NCBI GenBank assembly: GCA_017520185.1
Contig: JAFXGO010000019.1
Coordinates: 59,679-123,678, forward strand
Reading direction: 5' to 3'
Length of the DNA: 64,000 nucleotides
Origin: Elusimicrobiaceae bacterium
GTDB taxonomy: Bacteria; Elusimicrobiota; Elusimicrobia; Elusimicrobiales; Elusimicrobiaceae
Made by a program: the position numbers and the translations under genes. Under the pieces are notes generated by a model that was given only the letters and a program-made list of their open reading frames with translations, did not search any database and had not been told where the DNA came from. Below, piece by piece: positions 35,672-45,386 of the stretch (the stretch's first letter is position 1; each line of letters starts with the position of its first letter).

Positions 35672-36742
35672 ATGATTCCACAAAGCGAACAATTCTTACA
35701 AGCAGCTCAAACGGATAATCTAGCATACATAAAAGAATACGCAGATAAAGCTAGCCGCGAGGCACTTCAACTCGCTTTTGTTTATACCCCTTCCGTGGAG
35801 ATAAGTACATATTTATTACAATACAAAGTTGAAATAAATGGCTATGCATATGATGTTGATAAGCAAGTTAAATTAACGGCACTTTACAGAGCTTGTGAAG
35901 AAAATTATATAGAAAAAGTGAAGTGGTTAATAAAAAATGACGCGGACGTTAATTCGCCTGTTCTGATAATTAAAGAAGAAACAGAACAAAAAGGCGAGTC
36001 CGCTTTTATGTGTGTAGCAAAACAACAGAATTTTACGTTAATGGATGTTTTACTAAAAGCCGGGGCAAATACAGATTATAAAGATACCCAAGGTAAAACC
36101 GTCCAAGATATTGCCCCCTATACAAAAAAATGGTTGCAAAACTATAAACAACGCCACACCAATGAGATTTTTTTACACGCGGCACAACAGGGGGATGAAT
36201 CTTTTGTACGAAACTATATGGAAGATGCCGATGAAAACACCCGAATTAAAGCATTTGTACAAACCCCTTTTCTAACAATTGCTCAACTGCTAAAAGACCA
36301 CGGAGTAGATGTAAATGGAATAGATAAAGAACAGACATCATATGGTAGAGGATATTATGAAGGAAAATATTCCGCCCTGTCAGTAGCATGTAAAAATAAT
36401 GATACACAGAAAGCCTTATGGCTCATTGAACAAGGTGCGGATGTAAATATAGTATATTATGAGCGCCAATTCGTTGCCGGCATGGATGGGATTGACGAAG
36501 AAAACAAATTGTCTCCTTTAATGTGGGCCGTGGAAAATAAAAATCTAGAATTAGTAGAAGTACTCATAAAAAAAGGAAGTCAAATAAACCTTATAGGACA
36601 CTTGGGAGACAAACATTATGAACCCCAAAAAACCGCTTTAGATTTGGCTCAAGATAAAGGTAATACAGAAATTATTTCTATTTTAAAATCTGCCGGAGCA
36701 AAAACAGCTGCGGAATTAACAGACAATATCTTTACATATTAG
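35672..36742 (+). CDS. Ankyrin-repeat protein
   Basis: 356 aa without signal peptide or membrane helix. At least six degenerate ankyrin repeats are visible, with recognisable pieces such as LTALYRACEENYIEKVKWLIKN, KAGANTDYKD, KALWLIEQGADVN and LSPLMWAVENKNLELVEVLI. A conserved end, TALDLAQDKGNTEIISILKSAGA, closes the array. A GGGAGA ribosome-binding site lies upstream. Ankyrin arrays bind proteins; in host-associated bacteria they can be effectors or immunity-type proteins, but nothing here shows secretion. Located directly after the tRNA site. Confidence 0.8.
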   Translation: MIPQSEQFLQAAQTDNLAYIKEYADKASREALQLAFVYTPSVEISTYLLQYKVEINGYAYDVDKQVKLTALYRACEENYIEKVKWLIKNDADVNSPVLIIKEETEQKGESAFMCVAKQQNFTLMDVLLKAGANTDYKDTQGKTVQDIAPYTKKWLQNYKQRHTNEIFLHAAQQGDESFVRNYMEDADENTRIKAFVQTPFLTIAQLLKDHGVDVNGIDKEQTSYGRGYYEGKYSALSVACKNNDTQKALWLIEQGADVNIVYYERQFVAGMDGIDEENKLSPLMWAVENKNLELVEVLIKKGSQINLIGHLGDKHYEPQKTALDLAQDKGNTEIISILKSAGAKTAAELTDNIFTY

Positions 36743-36745
36743 GTG

Positions 36746-37155
36746 ACAGAAAAATAGAAACAAGTTATACCACAGCCCGAATTACTGACAGCAAACCTAC
36801 AGACAATAACCCGTGTTTATACCAAGAAACCCATAGATACACTGGACCGACTTGGATACACCCTTTACTCAACACAGTTAAAAACGGCCAAATAGACGAA
36901 GTCAAAAATCTGATTACACAAGGTACTGATGTAAACTTCGTAGACAGATTTGCTGAATCCGCCTTAATGGTTGCTATTATTAAAAAGAATGTAGAAATTA
37001 TTAAACGTTCAATAAAGACCGGAGCAGATGGAAATTACAAAAACAATTTCAATGAAATCATCTTACAGATAGCCGAACAAAAAGGATTTACTGAAATTGC
37101 TGATATCTTAAAATCTGTCGGAGCGAAAGAAGAAGCTCTTTGCTACCCAAACTAA
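36746..37155 (+). pseudogene. Ankyrin-repeat gene fragment lacking a start
   Basis: A continuous frame encodes a tail with ankyrin units (NGQIDEVKNLITQGTDVNFVD, then ALMVAIIKKNVEIIK and a closing GFTEIADILKSVGAKEE) similar to the end of the preceding gene. No usable start codon exists until the internal ATG at 36967. It looks like the 3' end of a second ankyrin gene whose 5' part was lost, or a frameshifted continuation of the first. It ends 5 bp before repeat copy 2. Confidence 0.65.
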
Positions 37156-37160
37156 AAGCA

Positions 37161-37340
37161 CCGTATTTTAGTTTTGAGTTTATAGCATAAATCCCCGTTA
37201 GGCAATTTGCCCGACGGGGATTTTTTTATAAACGACTGATAGCATGGGAATTTTGGCAGGTTTTCTGGCTTTTCTGTGAATATTCTCTTTTTATGCTGAC
37301 GGAACTGGGTAGGAAGTCGCGCACTTGCAATTATTTGTAG
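37161..37340 (+). repeat. att-like repeat, copy 2
   Basis: Begins CCGTATTTTAGTTTTGAG and has the same hairpin with outer stem ATCCCCGT/ACGGGGAT but inner stem GGCAA/TTGCC in place of copy 1's GAGTT/AACTC. The conserved ATGCTGAC...GGGTAGGAAGTCG stretch follows. Nearly identical to copy 3, exactly 15,001 bp away, and the similarity continues for a further ~680 bp into the recombinase/DUF2924 relic. Confidence 0.85.
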
Positions 37341-37398
37341 AAGATTTGCTCTTGTTCGTACCAGTTTGAGGATTTTATTGAGAGCAATTTTTTAAGGG

Positions 37399-37622
37399 CC
37401 AATCTGCCGGTTGGGTACCGTTTAAGATACTACGGACAATTTTAGGGGATAAAAAACTTAAATTGAGGATCCTGCGGACATATTGCACACATCCTTTATC
37501 TCTATTTGCTATTTCTTGCGTAGTCTTGCCGTCCAGTATATCTTGGTCCAAGTATAGGCCTGATTTAATATTTTGATAAGTTCAGTATTAGGACGTTTCT
37601 TCGGCTCTACAAACTGCCCCAC
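37399..37622 (-). pseudogene. Serine-recombinase C-terminal fragment, frameshifted (relic copy in module B)
   Basis: Nearly identical to 52400-52624 but with one base missing in the codons for the YTWHQD stretch (sequence cttggtcc here, cttggtgcc there), which breaks the frame. See the module C copy for the domain reasoning. The 895 bp between the ankyrin fragment and the next gene (37156-38050) hold only this relic, the DUF2924 relic, repeat copy 2 and a palindrome. Confidence 0.65.
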
Positions 37623-37750
37623 AAAAGGCTCTTTTTAGGGTCATAATGCTGACGATTAATACGATTATCCGCCATTACGGCTTGGACTTATTCAATTGGG
37701 CAAATGAGAGTAGCATATTTAATGTGAGCCGCCCCATACTTGTAGTTGTA

Positions 37751-37971
37751 TTAAAATGTTGTGTTTAGGCTCTTGTAGAGATTATTTTCATATAGATATC
37801 CATTAGCAACAATTTCTACTTCGTATTTGATACCTTGATAGGACCGGACCATTTTAGAGCCAACTTCCAATGTAGCTTTGGGACTTTTATCAATACTTTT
37901 ATAGGTCGGCCTATGATTTCAATCCATTTTAAACGTAATTCCCGTTCGGTTAAATGTGTATAGTTTTGCAT
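37751..37971 (-). pseudogene. DUF2924 gene relic with internal deletion
   Basis: Both ends match the 109-aa DUF2924 gene at 52753-53082, but offset comparison shows about 109 bp missing in the middle, which also shifts the frame. The start codon with its TAGGAGGAAAC ribosome-binding site is kept. Confidence 0.65.
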
Positions 37972-37997
37972 GTTTCCTCCTATACATATTACCGTTT

Positions 37998-38013
37998 CTT
38001 CTGGGCCTAGAAG
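37998..38013. promoter_or_regulatory. Near-perfect 16-bp palindrome upstream of the DUF2924 relic
   Basis: CTTCTGGGCCTAGAAG, one mismatch from the perfect palindrome at 53109-53124. It overlaps a TTGACTT that could be a -35 element. Possibly an operator for the recombinase operon. Confidence 0.4.
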
Positions 38014-38050
38014 TCAAGGTATATTTTAAATAAATGTTCAATATAATAAT

Positions 38051-39202
38051 TTAAGATAATGTAGCGATTTTTTCCATTACCTGATTTAATAAATTTTCGG
38101 GGAAGACCTTTAAATCCGTACAAAGCAAAATTTCACAATTTTTACCTTGTTCTGTTAGACACATAGACAGAGGGAACAATGGCTGATAGAGAGGAATAAT
38201 AAATGCAGAAACAGGAATACAATCTTCTAGGACATAATCCATTAAATTGACTTTTCCCACACTCGTTATCATCCCCGCCGTCAAAAAACGGCCACTTTTT
38301 CGTTGAAAATTCTGCAACAATATTAACATTCCTATAACTAACCAAACAGGCAAATGTAAAAACGGATATCGGATATTCTGCTTTGAACACATCTGCAGTT
38401 GGGTATGGTATTGAAACATTTTTTTATATACATCGCTCCATATTTCTTGTTCCGTTACGTCAATATATAACGGCAAAGTTAAATTTCCCCAGCTGCTCAA
38501 ATTCGGTTGCAAAAAACGCACAGAAGAAGGTATGCAAAAACGCACGGGGGAATTGCTATAACATTCTTTTAACACACAACAAATCTTATACAACAAGCCA
38601 TGAGAAATATTTTGCAAATACAGTCGTCGGCATATAAAATCTGCCCCCTCTTTTCTATTTTGTCGTAACTTTTGATTAAACCAAAATGAAGATTCTCTCT
38701 TTCGCCGGATGAATTTTTTTATAAAATTCTGGTCACTTATAAAACAATTTGGCAATGCGACCGACTTCCCATTTATATGATTAAATACTGCCTTTACAAA
38801 CTGCAGTATCCCCATCCCATCCATTAAACTATGATGTACTCGAAAAAATAAAAAATCATCTGTTTTCCCATGGATTAAGAAAACTTCAATTGGTTTTGTA
38901 GATAAAATACTCCGTTTCCAACAAGCAAGCTCATCCCAATTATATCCTGTAAATGTCGGGGAATTTATCGTTTCGATCGTTAAAGGATAATCTTTCTCGT
39001 AAAAATAATTTTTGCTAATTTGAAGGCGCAGTTCTTTTACTTGTTTGCGCAACACCCCGATAGAACTCGACAACTTATCCTCTTTAATCCGTGTTGGATA
39101 TTGCAAGACAAATTGTATTACTGGAGGATAGAACTTTTCAAATAACCTGTAAGCACGTTCATTATCACTTAGAGGTCGTATTTTTTTCATATTTTTTTTC
39201 AA
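38051..39202 (-). CDS. Stand-alone condensation-type acyltransferase
   Basis: 383 aa. The condensation-domain active site HHSLMDG is at residues 123-129, inside FFRVHHSLMDGMGILQFV. The C-terminal half shows a weaker match to the family's second subdomain. Such free-standing enzymes (NRPS C-domain / WS-DGAT / PapA superfamily) join a carrier-bound acyl group to an amine or alcohol. It is the last gene of the operon, overlaps the ACP gene's end, and resembles the N-terminal region of the 934-aa synthetase. Substrates unknown. Confidence 0.8.
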   Translation of the reverse strand: MKKNMKKIRPLSDNERAYRLFEKFYPPVIQFVLQYPTRIKEDKLSSSIGVLRKQVKELRLQISKNYFYEKDYPLTIETINSPTFTGYNWDELACWKRSILSTKPIEVFLIHGKTDDFLFFRVHHSLMDGMGILQFVKAVFNHINGKSVALPNCFISDQNFIKKFIRRKRESSFWFNQKLRQNRKEGADFICRRLYLQNISHGLLYKICCVLKECYSNSPVRFCIPSSVRFLQPNLSSWGNLTLPLYIDVTEQEIWSDVYKKMFQYHTQLQMCSKQNIRYPFLHLPVWLVIGMLILLQNFQRKSGRFLTAGMITSVGKVNLMDYVLEDCIPVSAFIIPLYQPLFPLSMCLTEQGKNCEILLCTDLKVFPENLLNQVMEKIATLS

Positions 39203-39404
39203 CTACGCTGACTAACATTTCAAATGAATCAACTCGGCCTATTTCTTCTGGCGTAAAAGAGATATCAAATTCTTTTTCTAAAGTTACTAGTATAGCCAAG
39301 TGATGAATCGAATCCCAATTTTCTGACATTGATTGCGAAAAACCATCAGGGATCTCACTTTCTAACACCTGTTTCAGAATAGCTCTCACCCTTTCTTTTA
39401 CCAT
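39165..39404 (-). CDS. Acyl carrier protein
   Basis: 79 aa from the ATG at 39404, which has AAGGAG spaced 7 bp upstream inside the end of the fkbH-like gene. The phosphopantetheine attachment Ser lies in ENWDSIHHL; the rest is acidic and helical (LEKEFDISFTPEEIGRV). Directly after an FkbH-type gene, it is the expected acceptor for the glyceryl group. It overlaps the start of the condensation enzyme by 38 bp. Confidence 0.9.
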   Translation of the reverse strand: MVKERVRAILKQVLESEIPDGFSQSMSENWDSIHHLAILVTLEKEFDISFTPEEIGRVDSFEMLVSVVEKKYEKNTTSK

Positions 39405-39405
39405 C

Positions 39406-40917
39406 TCATAGCTCCTTAATGTAAATTTTACACCCACTATTGACACTATCTAACGTAAAACCACATTTCTCATAAAAAAATTCAACCTTCATATTCTTGG
39501 AAGTAGGAACATAACACGATTTTATACGTTTAATATTTTTCTTCTTTAAAGTGTCTTCTATATATTTCATATATGAGAATTCAATATCCCTTCCTAAAAC
39601 TCGACAACTTAATAAAAAAGTATCAATTTCGGCTGTATTTGCTTGATATTTTACTATACAAACCCCACAAATACCCAGGTCTCCAAATTTATCTGCTACA
39701 TCAACACAACTAATCCAATGGGTCTTCGCCATTTCTCCCAACTTTTCTTTTGTATATCGATGGGTGGTCAAATTAAACTGATTACTTTTGTTAATTAATT
39801 CGCTGATACGTTCCATATTGTTTTCGGCCAATTCTTCGTAATGCAATTTTATATTAAGATTTTTTAAATAGTCTGCTAATGAAGAAAACTTATCTCGTTC
39901 TTGATCTGCCAGTATTTTTTTCATATACAGATCTGTTTTGTTCACATCAGAAAATTGCGTATTTTGAGAAAAATACTGTTCAAATAACTTAGCAAAGTAA
40001 GTAGGCCTGCTATAAATTTCTTTGGGGAAGTCTGGAATAATTACTTCCGGACAATAATATTTCATTTCTTCACGCTCAAGCGAGCTATCATCAACAAACA
40101 CTACACTATCAAGCCCAATATTTAGTTCGGAAGCAATCTCTTGCACGGATATATATTTTGACTGCCAACTTATCTTATGAAGAATAAAATCATCCCATCT
40201 GACCAACAAATCGCTTCGCTGTTCAAAGCATTTTTTTACTGTTTCCGGATCATTTTTGCTAGCTATACAAAGCACAATTCCCGCTTGTTTTACTGCCAAT
40301 ACAAGGCGCTGAAAATCTTGGTAGACATTCCCGGGATAGCTTCCGCTAATCTGCAAATTGGCGGATCCATCTTCGCTTAAAACTCCTCCCCAAAGGGTAT
40401 TATCCAAATCAAGGACTAAGCATTTTTTGGCAGGCATAATTTCGCGAGTACATATTTGCTCAAACCAACATTGGAATTCTGCTCCATAATGAGGAGGTAT
40501 CAAAGCCTGGTACATATAATAATAGCGCAGATCTGGCACCCAGTCTTGCTTAAATTTTTTAAGATCTAATATGTTCACATTAGGACTTAAATTAAATAAA
40601 TCTGTATTAAATTTATTCAAGGCTTTATCTAGTATATGGCCTCTGTTCCAAACAGGACATTGATAATTCTCCAACTTGCATACATAAATCGGTTTACCAG
40701 AAACCATATTACAAAAGTTTATTAATATATTTTTATAGTCCTCAATCCATGAAACTAATTTTGCTTCTTCATACCAATTGGGTAATGTTAATAAGAAAAT
40801 AAACCGTTCATACTTTTCCCAATCAGTTGGTAAAGTATAATCATTATATCCGCTAAACGAACAAGTATTCTCTTTGAATAAATACTCAACGGTCGTATTT
40901 CGATACACATAATTCAT
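39406..40917 (-). CDS. FkbH-like HAD-IIIC protein (glyceryl-ACP synthase) with GNAT domain
   Basis: 503 aa. The HAD motif LVLDLDNTLWGG has nucleophile Asp170 and Asp172; CIASKNDPETV and VVFVDDSSLEREEM supply motifs II and III. The C-terminal ~150 residues are GNAT-like. FkbH proteins take 1,3-bisphosphoglycerate, dephosphorylate it and load D-glycerate onto an ACP as glyceryl-S-ACP. This unit becomes a methoxymalonyl extender or a tetronate ring; the dehydrogenases needed for methoxymalonyl are absent here, which favours direct use of glyceryl-ACP. Confidence 0.88.
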   Translation of the reverse strand: MNYVYRNTTVEYLFKENTCSFSGYNDYTLPTDWEKYERFIFLLTLPNWYEEAKLVSWIEDYKNILINFCNMVSGKPIYVCKLENYQCPVWNRGHILDKALNKFNTDLFNLSPNVNILDLKKFKQDWVPDLRYYYMYQALIPPHYGAEFQCWFEQICTREIMPAKKCLVLDLDNTLWGGVLSEDGSANLQISGSYPGNVYQDFQRLVLAVKQAGIVLCIASKNDPETVKKCFEQRSDLLVRWDDFILHKISWQSKYISVQEIASELNIGLDSVVFVDDSSLEREEMKYYCPEVIIPDFPKEIYSRPTYFAKLFEQYFSQNTQFSDVNKTDLYMKKILADQERDKFSSLADYLKNLNIKLHYEELAENNMERISELINKSNQFNLTTHRYTKEKLGEMAKTHWISCVDVADKFGDLGICGVCIVKYQANTAEIDTFLLSCRVLGRDIEFSYMKYIEDTLKKKNIKRIKSCYVPTSKNMKVEFFYEKCGFTLDSVNSGCKIYIKEL

Positions 40918-41305
40918 ATAGCTCTATTAATCCCTCTTCGCGATTATACATAAAACAAATATATCCCATTAGTAATGGTGCATATACAACCTCAGAAACT
41001 TGTAACCACTTTTCCCTTTTCTTCTGCTCAATAGCTGTTTGCAAATTCTTTACTTGGTAACAAACGTGATATTCTTTATTTTCATAAGTCTGACAAGTTT
41101 TCCACACCGGAGAATGTTCATTTATAGCGCATACCAATTCTATATAAGGTTTCCCTTCTTTGGTTAGTAATACTAAATCAGCTTGCTGATGGGAATCAAA
41201 AACTTGGTTACAACATTGGTATCCCCAATTAATATATTTCTGTATGGATTTGTTTAAATCTTTTGTTGCAATGCCAATATGATGTTTTTTTAATTTGCTT
41301 TCCAT
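40886..41305 (-). CDS. VOC-superfamily (glyoxalase-like) protein
   Basis: 139 aa. The fold signature starts HHIGIATKDLNKSIQKYINWGY (first metal His) and has YIELVCA and a closing GLIELYE with Glu ligands, in a methylmalonyl-CoA-epimerase-like plan. Comparable proteins accompany FkbH genes in some clusters. It overlaps both neighbours (32 and 16 bp), so it belongs to the operon. Its reaction is unknown; epimerase, lyase or binding roles are possible. Confidence 0.75.
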   Translation of the reverse strand: MESKLKKHHIGIATKDLNKSIQKYINWGYQCCNQVFDSHQQADLVLLTKEGKPYIELVCAINEHSPVWKTCQTYENKEYHVCYQVKNLQTAIEQKKREKWLQVSEVVYAPLLMGYICFMYNREEGLIELYELCVSKYDR

Positions 41306-44094
41306 GCGTAATCACTCAATATTTTTTCAAGTTCACTTACCGACATCCCTTGGATTTTTGGCATAAGATTATGTATAAAATCATCTCGTTTTGCAGGCGT
41401 AACACCACGAGAAAGATTCATCAATATTTTAATACAATCGACAGAATCTACTCCCATATCGTATAAACAATTTGCCCCCATTTTCAAAGATTTATCTTTA
41501 AGAATTGACTGAATAAGGCGTTCAATAGGGCTTTGAGGTTCTTTCGAAACAGAAAGATACGAATCAACGATTGATTCCATATAATTCATATCCGCTTTTC
41601 CATTGGCCCCAATGGGCACGTTTTCTACAAATATAAAATGTTGTGGTATTGCATAGTCAGGCAAAGTTGAGCGTAAAAAACTCTTTAAATCTTTCATGTC
41701 TATTTTTACATTTGTGCAGATGACGGCGCTTAAATGCTTCCTCGTATAAAATACATAAGCATCCTTCACATCAGAGAATTTTTTCAACACTGCACTGATA
41801 TGTTCTCGTTCAATACGATGTCCGTGTATTTTAATTTGTCCATCGGACCTACCACTAAAAAACAATTGATTTTGCAATATATATCCTTGATCTCCGGTAT
41901 GATATTCGATCACTTTTCCCTTTTGTTGCAAGAATCCATCTTCTAAACCATTTGCATAACCGGAGGTCACCCCCTTACCTTGGATAATAATTTCTCCCAC
42001 GCCAGGATTTCCTAAAGTTGCCGTTTGTATTTTTATGGCCGTATTACAAATAGGCTGTCCGATGGGAATCTTCTCCCTTTTCAAATCCTCCTCCCGTAGA
42101 AAATGATAAGAAGAACCGACTGTAGTCTCAGCAGGGCCATATTCATTTACAATAAATGCATGCCGGTTCCACAGACGTTTCGCTAACGATACTGAAAAAT
42201 CCTCTCCACCTACAATCAGACCCTTTAATTTTGTACAAGTAAGCATTTCTTTATCCCAGAAAGTTAAGTGAGAAGGCGTGCACTTAACCAAATTGATATC
42301 TGGATCCGAATAAATTCGTTTCAATATCATAGGAGTAAAACTTTCTGAAAATATTTTTAATGTGCCTGCCGTAATAAAAGGCAAAAATAAAGAAGTATAG
42401 GTTAAATCGACTCTCAAATCTGTAAATAAAGGCATTACGGCGTTTTTTTGAGCGGAATAGGTTTGAGCTGCCCAAAAAATATAGTTCGAAAAATTTTCTA
42501 CCGTAACCCTTATGAGCTTGGGACAACCTGTCGAACCAGAGGTAGAAACCTCATACAGGATATCTTTTCCACTATACTTATAAAATATATCTTCTTTTGC
42601 CGGAAAAGCTAATAATCGACTGATGTTTTCTGAATTGATAGTAAATTTTGTATTTGATGTTCCCTCCGCTTCAGCTACTAAATGCCAAAAACCCCCTATG
42701 CGCATCACAGCCCACATACTAGCTACCATCTCAAAACTTCTACCCAAGCAAATATTTACTTTATCTTGCGCTTTAACTCCCGCTTGTTTCAAACCCGTAG
42801 CAATATGAGAACTGGCCTCCAACAAATCTGCATAAGTATACTTTTTCGTTTCCGTAACAATAGCTATTTTTTGAGCAGATTCACGTGCTATTGTTTCTAA
42901 ACTTTGAACACACGTAACGGACCATTCTTGCTCAGGCCCTTGTAACATAGAACTATACCCTTCGAATTCTTGCCTAATACCTAATAAAAATAATCTTTCT
43001 TCTTGGAAATTGAACAGATTTTTAGGATAAGAAATACAAATATGAGTACGTCTGTTATATTCCGTAATCACTACGGAAAATATGCCCAATGGTTGAGCTA
43101 CCGGCAAAGATACAAATTGCATAGGCACTTGCTGCTCTATTAAATACTTATCAAGAGATATCCGGCCCAAATGGGAAATAATGCCCCCTATCAAAAATCG
43201 ATTTCTTTCTTGTGATCTCTTGATTAGTTTTTCCCAACCCCAAACTCGCATTTTATGCGGAATAATCCCGTAGTGATAATGTCGCACATTGGCCGCACAT
43301 AATTCCTGTTTTTCCTTCAATGCATATAATAATTTCCCATTTATATTCTGCCAATCCTCTTTCGGAGAAGCATTTAAAAAAATGGGCAATGTTAAATTAG
43401 CAAAATATAAGTCACTCGAAGGCTTATGTCTACGGATATCAGTGGGAATCAAAAATTTTATAGAATCTTGTCGAAAGTATTGGGCCAAAATGCGAGCTAA
43501 ACGTGCGATAACCCCAACATGATATCCATTTAGCACTATATCACGCCATACAAAATTCTTATCTAACGCAATCGGATTCCTCGGATTATATTTTCCAAAC
43601 TCTAATTTTCCTGACTGCAGGGGCAAGTCTCGTACAAAGGATTCATCATTACAAGTATTATCCGGAATTTGCCTCGTTGACATAATGCGGAAAAAGTGAT
43701 TTAAAAACAAAAGAGCCCCTTGTCCATCGACCAAACTATGTGAAAAACGTATTAGTAAATAATCTTGATTCTGCGCATGCAAGACAGTACAAGTAATGCT
43801 CTGTTTACATACATCCAATTTGGATTTTAGAATAGGTTCGTCCAACACATTTGTTTCTTTTATCCATAATTCTTCAACCTTTGGCCGAACGGTATTACAC
43901 ACCCAGTTATTTCCCTTTTTATATACCCAAATTGATGGTATTTCCCTAACTGTGCGTTCAAAAGACTCTTGGACCCATGTCATATTTACTTTTTTATAAG
44001 CAAGCAAATATTGAATTGTAAATGTATTAGATAATTCTTGCAAATCTAAATACATCAATTCATTTTGCGAAAGGGACCGCACTTTGGTTTTCAT
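41290..44094 (-). CDS. NRPS-like synthetase: condensation-type, adenylation and carrier domains
   Basis: 934 aa. Residues ~1-390 are a condensation-like acyltransferase with SHSLVDG at 118-124 (first His of the usual HHxxxDG replaced by Ser). An adenylation domain follows (~400-830): STSGSTGCPKLI core A3, NEYGPAETTVGS core A5, HTGDQGYI A7 and GRSDGQIKIHGHRIE A8. A carrier domain near residue 885 has its pantetheine Ser in GVDSVDCIKI. The end lacks a thioesterase or reductase. It activates and loads one amino or other acid; the substrate code was not derived. Coupled upstream by a 4-bp overlap. Confidence 0.88.
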   Translation of the reverse strand: MKTKVRSLSQNELMYLDLQELSNTFTIQYLLAYKKVNMTWVQESFERTVREIPSIWVYKKGNNWVCNTVRPKVEELWIKETNVLDEPILKSKLDVCKQSITCTVLHAQNQDYLLIRFSHSLVDGQGALLFLNHFFRIMSTRQIPDNTCNDESFVRDLPLQSGKLEFGKYNPRNPIALDKNFVWRDIVLNGYHVGVIARLARILAQYFRQDSIKFLIPTDIRRHKPSSDLYFANLTLPIFLNASPKEDWQNINGKLLYALKEKQELCAANVRHYHYGIIPHKMRVWGWEKLIKRSQERNRFLIGGIISHLGRISLDKYLIEQQVPMQFVSLPVAQPLGIFSVVITEYNRRTHICISYPKNLFNFQEERLFLLGIRQEFEGYSSMLQGPEQEWSVTCVQSLETIARESAQKIAIVTETKKYTYADLLEASSHIATGLKQAGVKAQDKVNICLGRSFEMVASMWAVMRIGGFWHLVAEAEGTSNTKFTINSENISRLLAFPAKEDIFYKYSGKDILYEVSTSGSTGCPKLIRVTVENFSNYIFWAAQTYSAQKNAVMPLFTDLRVDLTYTSLFLPFITAGTLKIFSESFTPMILKRIYSDPDINLVKCTPSHLTFWDKEMLTCTKLKGLIVGGEDFSVSLAKRLWNRHAFIVNEYGPAETTVGSSYHFLREEDLKREKIPIGQPICNTAIKIQTATLGNPGVGEIIIQGKGVTSGYANGLEDGFLQQKGKVIEYHTGDQGYILQNQLFFSGRSDGQIKIHGHRIEREHISAVLKKFSDVKDAYVFYTRKHLSAVICTNVKIDMKDLKSFLRSTLPDYAIPQHFIFVENVPIGANGKADMNYMESIVDSYLSVSKEPQSPIERLIQSILKDKSLKMGANCLYDMGVDSVDCIKILMNLSRGVTPAKRDDFIHNLMPKIQGMSVSELEKILSDYAWKAN

Positions 44095-45383
44095 TTAGAT
44101 ATGCTCCGTATTACTCGTTTGTTTTTCATTGTTAAAGGAATCTTTTGAGAAAAAGGCATAAAGACACATTTCACGGTTAATCTATTTTCTGAAAAGAAGG
44201 ATTGCAAATGCGCTTCTAATTCCTGCCTTTTTACATCTGATATTGAAGCAAAAATATGTAAAAAGGATCCCTCTTGTACTACTTTAAACTCTCCAATCAT
44301 TGGGCAAACCCGTAGTATTAATCTGATTATAAAATCTGGGAAAATCAGTTTTTCTTTTCCGTTATCATCTTTAAAGCACAAAATATCATCTGCCCGCCCT
44401 TCAATCTGTTTTAAACGAATCATAGGACTACCACATGGACAAGGTGTCGGATCCTCGGTCAAAATATCATTTAATTCATAAGCAATAATAGGTTGTGTTG
44501 TACGATTAAAATCAGTAATAATGGGAATGAATTTATGATTTTTTTCATCCAAAACTTTTTTTTCTATGTGTATTAAATCTTCATTTAAGTGCAAATTTCC
44601 TTCTTTGCAACTGCACCCCAATAGGCCTTCCGTAGCTTGATAAATTTGATGAACAGGTAAATGAAAAGAATTCTGCACTCTTTGCTTTATATCGTCATAT
44701 AAGACATCTGCAACCGAAATAATCTTTTCAAGAGTTAAAGAAATTTCACCTTGCTGTTGTTTTTTGCTCAATAAATCTAAAACTGTCGGAGGAGCTACCA
44801 GTACGTTCGGTTGAAAACTCTGCAAGCTACCAACATGTAGGGAGAAATCCTCTTTTAAATCAAAAAATTTAAATTTTAAAAAAGAGCTATGAATTGTTTC
44901 ATATAAGTTACTATCAGCACGTAGGAAAAAAGCAATTTTGGTAACTGAAAAAAGTCCTCTTGGTAGCATTTTAGCCAGAATTGTTCCACACCATTTTGCC
45001 CGTTCCAATCGGCTAACAAGAAATACGCCTCTAATACCAGATGTTCCCGATGACAAACCAACCGTATATCCTTTACACGTCGGTGAAAAATTGCGCGAAT
45101 CTTCTGCCAGTTGTGCCACTTCAAGAGCCTCTTTCAAAGATATTCCCACAGTATTTAAATTATCAAAATTTTCCATAAAAATCGCTTTATTAATGGGGGT
45201 TAATTTGTTCCTAGAATCCGTTTTTCTATATAACGAATGATAAAAAGGACTTCTAGGAATAATATAGTCTAAAAATTTCCGCAAACGCTTTTGTTGCCAA
45301 CGATCTAATTGTTCTCTAGAAGAGAAATGCATAAAATACTTTGTTTTTAGATAGTAAAAAAGAATCAAAAGTTTTTCAAACAT
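44091..45383 (-). CDS. Adenylate-forming enzyme, PaaK / F390-synthetase-related clade
   Basis: 430 aa. The adenylation P-loop appears as VGLSSGTSGIRGVFLVSR (about residues 107-124). Further blocks are IYQATEGLLGCSCKEG, YELNDI and, near the C-terminus, GRADDILCF. A CPCG pair is typical of the phenylacetate-CoA-ligase/CapK group. It probably adenylates a carboxylic acid, perhaps a fatty acid made by its neighbours. I recall relatives annotated as F390 synthetase-related proteins next to OleD-like and KASIII genes. Confidence 0.8.
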   Translation of the reverse strand: MFEKLLILFYYLKTKYFMHFSSREQLDRWQQKRLRKFLDYIIPRSPFYHSLYRKTDSRNKLTPINKAIFMENFDNLNTVGISLKEALEVAQLAEDSRNFSPTCKGYTVGLSSGTSGIRGVFLVSRLERAKWCGTILAKMLPRGLFSVTKIAFFLRADSNLYETIHSSFLKFKFFDLKEDFSLHVGSLQSFQPNVLVAPPTVLDLLSKKQQQGEISLTLEKIISVADVLYDDIKQRVQNSFHLPVHQIYQATEGLLGCSCKEGNLHLNEDLIHIEKKVLDEKNHKFIPIITDFNRTTQPIIAYELNDILTEDPTPCPCGSPMIRLKQIEGRADDILCFKDDNGKEKLIFPDFIIRLILRVCPMIGEFKVVQEGSFLHIFASISDVKRQELEAHLQSFFSENRLTVKCVFMPFSQKIPLTMKNKRVIRSISK

Positions 45384-45386
45384 AAA

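Larger units (their letters stand above)
35445..37163. mobile_element. Module A: short ankyrin-gene segment between repeat copies 1 and 2
   Basis: 1.7 kb bounded by the tRNA-Asp tail repeat on both sides, containing one ankyrin-repeat gene and a broken one. No recombinase remnant is seen inside. It could be a much-reduced element or the remaining end of an older one. Confidence 0.5.
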
